Position numbers and translations under genes: made by a program. Positions 5,777-6,686 of a stretch of 6,686 nucleotides of DNA are shown one piece after another; position 1 is the stretch's first letter, and each line of letters begins with the position of its first letter. The DNA is taken from assembly GCA_046160725.1 (NCBI GenBank), contig JBJXHB010000494.1, positions 1 to 6,686 on the forward strand, given 5' to 3'. Under the pieces are notes generated by a model. It searched no databases and was not told the DNA's origin. It saw only the letters and a program-made list of their open reading frames with translations. This stretch comes from JBJXHB01 sp046160725 (GTDB lineage: Bacteria; Pseudomonadota; Gammaproteobacteria; Burkholderiales; Burkholderiaceae_C).

Positions 5777-6259
5777 TCAAATCAGCAGGGCCGCCAAAAA
5801 AATACCCACCATGATGAAACCCAGCACCACTTTGGCGATGAGCCCCACCATGATCCCGATCCAGGTGGCGACGCCGACGTTGACCGCGCGTGTCTGATCT
5901 TTCTGCGCCAGGTACTCGCCCAGGGTGGCGCCGACCAGGGGCATGAAGAACACGCCGACCAGGCCCATGAACAGGCCGATCACCGTGCCCACCGCCGCGC
6001 CCAGCAGGGCCAGTTTGCTGGCCCCGGCCTTCTTGGCTCCCATGAGCCCGGCAACAAAGTCCAAACCCCAGGCCAGCACCGCCAGCACACTGACCACCAC
6101 CACGGTGGTCACGCCGACACGAGTGAAATCGTCGATCCAGGCCCCCAGCACGATGCCGCCCCACACCAGCACGGTGCCCGGCAGCACGGGCAGCACGGTG
6201 CCCGCCAGACCCAACAAAATCAGGGCGGCACACAAGATCCATAACAAGGTGATTGGCAA
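5777..6259 (-). CDS. DUF456 domain-containing membrane protein
   Basis: The 160-residue product matches the DUF456 family in length and in pattern: an N-terminal helix ending in GLAGTVLPVLPG at residues 17-28, then a Gly-rich hydrophobic stretch ending AW, a helix with GAKKAGASKLALLGAAVG in the middle, and a Gly-rich MGLVGVFFMPLVGATLGEYLAQ region before two C-terminal helices. It is an inner-membrane protein of unknown function. The chosen start is TTG (complement of 6257-6259), because GGAGGA (complement of 6266-6271) lies six bases before it and the product then begins MPITLLW as in relatives. A GTG 33 bases further upstream is in frame but would place the Shine-Dalgarno inside the gene. 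A run of seven T precedes the Shine-Dalgarno on the transcribed strand. It appears intact, unlike the neighbours on both sides. Confidence 0.85.
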   Translation of the reverse strand: MPITLLWILCAALILLGLAGTVLPVLPGTVLVWGGIVLGAWIDDFTRVGVTTVVVVSVLAVLAWGLDFVAGLMGAKKAGASKLALLGAAVGTVIGLFMGLVGVFFMPLVGATLGEYLAQKDQTRAVNVGVATWIGIMVGLIAKVVLGFIMVGIFLAALLI

Positions 6260-6406
6260 AGAGAGTCCTCCGGACAAAAAAACGCACAGCACCTCTCACA
6301 GGGATCTGCCCGCGGCGGAGAGATACGCCCTTGGGACAGGCAAATACTACTATTTGCATTCCATGATTGAGTAGTCTAACCCAAGGTACCGGAGTCGAAT
6401 TCTTTT
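6260..6406. other. intergenic stretch between DUF456 and the IS91 remnant
   Basis: This stretch of about 147 bp is partly AT-rich and has no supported gene. It holds the DUF456 Shine-Dalgarno (6266-6271), an A7 run at 6276-6282 that is T7 on the DUF456 transcript, and the inverted repeat at 6339-6356. On the minus strand a weak hairpin with CCT/AGG arms precedes the T7 run, but the pairing is poor. No convincing -35/-10 pair for the DUF456 gene was found. Confidence 0.4.
6339..6356. repeat. perfect 7-4-7 inverted repeat
   Basis: GCAAATA (6339-6345) and TATTTGC (6350-6356) are perfect complements around CTAC. The repeat lies about 80 bp upstream of the DUF456 start and about 50 bp before the transposase similarity begins. 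A second pairing, ACTACT (6345-6350) with AGTAGT (6370-6375), overlaps it. It could be an operator for the DUF456 promoter or a scar of the insertion; there is no T-tract after it, so a terminator is unlikely. Confidence 0.5.
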
Positions 6407-6686
6407 GGTGTGCTGGCGCCGAATGCGAAATTCAGATCGAAGGTGGTTCCGACGCCACCGCCACAAACAACCGAAGGTGACGGTGGTTGCCAACACGCGC
6501 ATAGCGCGCCGCTGCGCATGACGTGGGCGCGGCTACTCAAGCGCGTATTCGACATCAATATTGAGCAATGCGCATGCGGCGGCAAGTTGAAGCTCATCGC
6601 CGTCATTGAAGAGCCAGAGGTGATCGAAAAAATACTCAAGCACATCGGGCTTGATCCACAGCCGCCGCCGATTGCACCGGCACGGC
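6407..6686 (+). pseudogene. IS91-family transposase, C-terminal remnant (runs off window)
   Basis: From 6407 one open frame reads GVLAPNAKFRSKVVP, then a Pro/Thr/Gly/His-rich linker, then MTWARLLKRVFDIDIEQCACGGKLKLIAVI at about 6518-6607 and EEPEVIEKILKHIGL up to PPPIAPAR at the edge. These are hallmarks of the C-terminal end of IS91-family (Y2, rolling-circle) transposases, including the Cys-x-Cys-Gly-Gly cluster and the VIxKILxHLGL helix. The catalytic HUH and tyrosine domains that should lie upstream are absent: the frame has a TAA at 6377-6379 and the sequence before 6400 shows no similarity. It is therefore a 5'-truncated, inactive copy. Upstream of the ATG at 6518 the frame continues without a stop, so that ATG is an internal methionine and not a start. 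The 3' end lies beyond the window. Confidence 0.85.

Noticed and set aside
5454..6359. 301-residue minus-strand frame overlapping DUF456 and the CopD-like gene
   Set aside because: It is out of frame with DUF456, Gly/Arg/His-rich and without motifs, while DUF456 is well supported.
6376..6645. Minus-strand ORF within the transposase remnant
   Set aside because: It is antisense to a well-recognised IS91-family C-terminus and has no similarity of its own.

Overview
The window is GC-rich, densely coding DNA, most like a beta- or gammaproteobacterial chromosome. The protein families and the four-base ATGA stop/start overlaps fit that, but no marker fixes the taxon. I recognise no complete new defence, CRISPR or secretion system. 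The novelty is in (i) an ion-transport locus with an NhaR-like regulator and a leader that could fold two ways, and (ii) several shortened genes next to a transposase remnant.

Left block, 1-2659, plus strand. About 175 bp of lower-GC sequence with a candidate sigma70 promoter leads into three overlapping genes. The first is a DUF3616 protein that has lost its N-terminal part. The second is a diacylglycerol/sphingosine-kinase-like lipid kinase. The third is a calcineurin-like metallophosphoesterase. The overlaps suggest one translationally coupled operon, with phospholipid or phosphoester metabolism the likely theme of the two intact enzymes.

Middle block, 2667-5419. An NhaR-like LysR regulator on the minus strand converges on the phosphoesterase gene and diverges from a plus-strand run. 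That run is a 137-residue membrane protein of unknown function, a leader with two mutually exclusive hairpins and a T-tract, a full-length CaCA-family calcium/sodium antiporter, and a 46-codon ATGA-coupled ORF that looks like a remnant of exoD. NhaR of E. coli activates a sodium/proton antiporter, so a cation-responsive circuit is a reasonable inference.

Right block, 5457-6686. A CopD-like membrane protein appears to have lost its central membrane helices by an in-frame deletion. It converges on an intact DUF456 membrane protein that starts at TTG behind a strong Shine-Dalgarno. A short AT-richer spacer with a perfect 7-4-7 inverted repeat follows. The window then enters the C-terminal end of an IS91-family transposase that has no 5' part here and runs off the edge. 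Three shortened genes and one transposase relic within 6.7 kb suggest past rearrangement, although misassembly must also be excluded.
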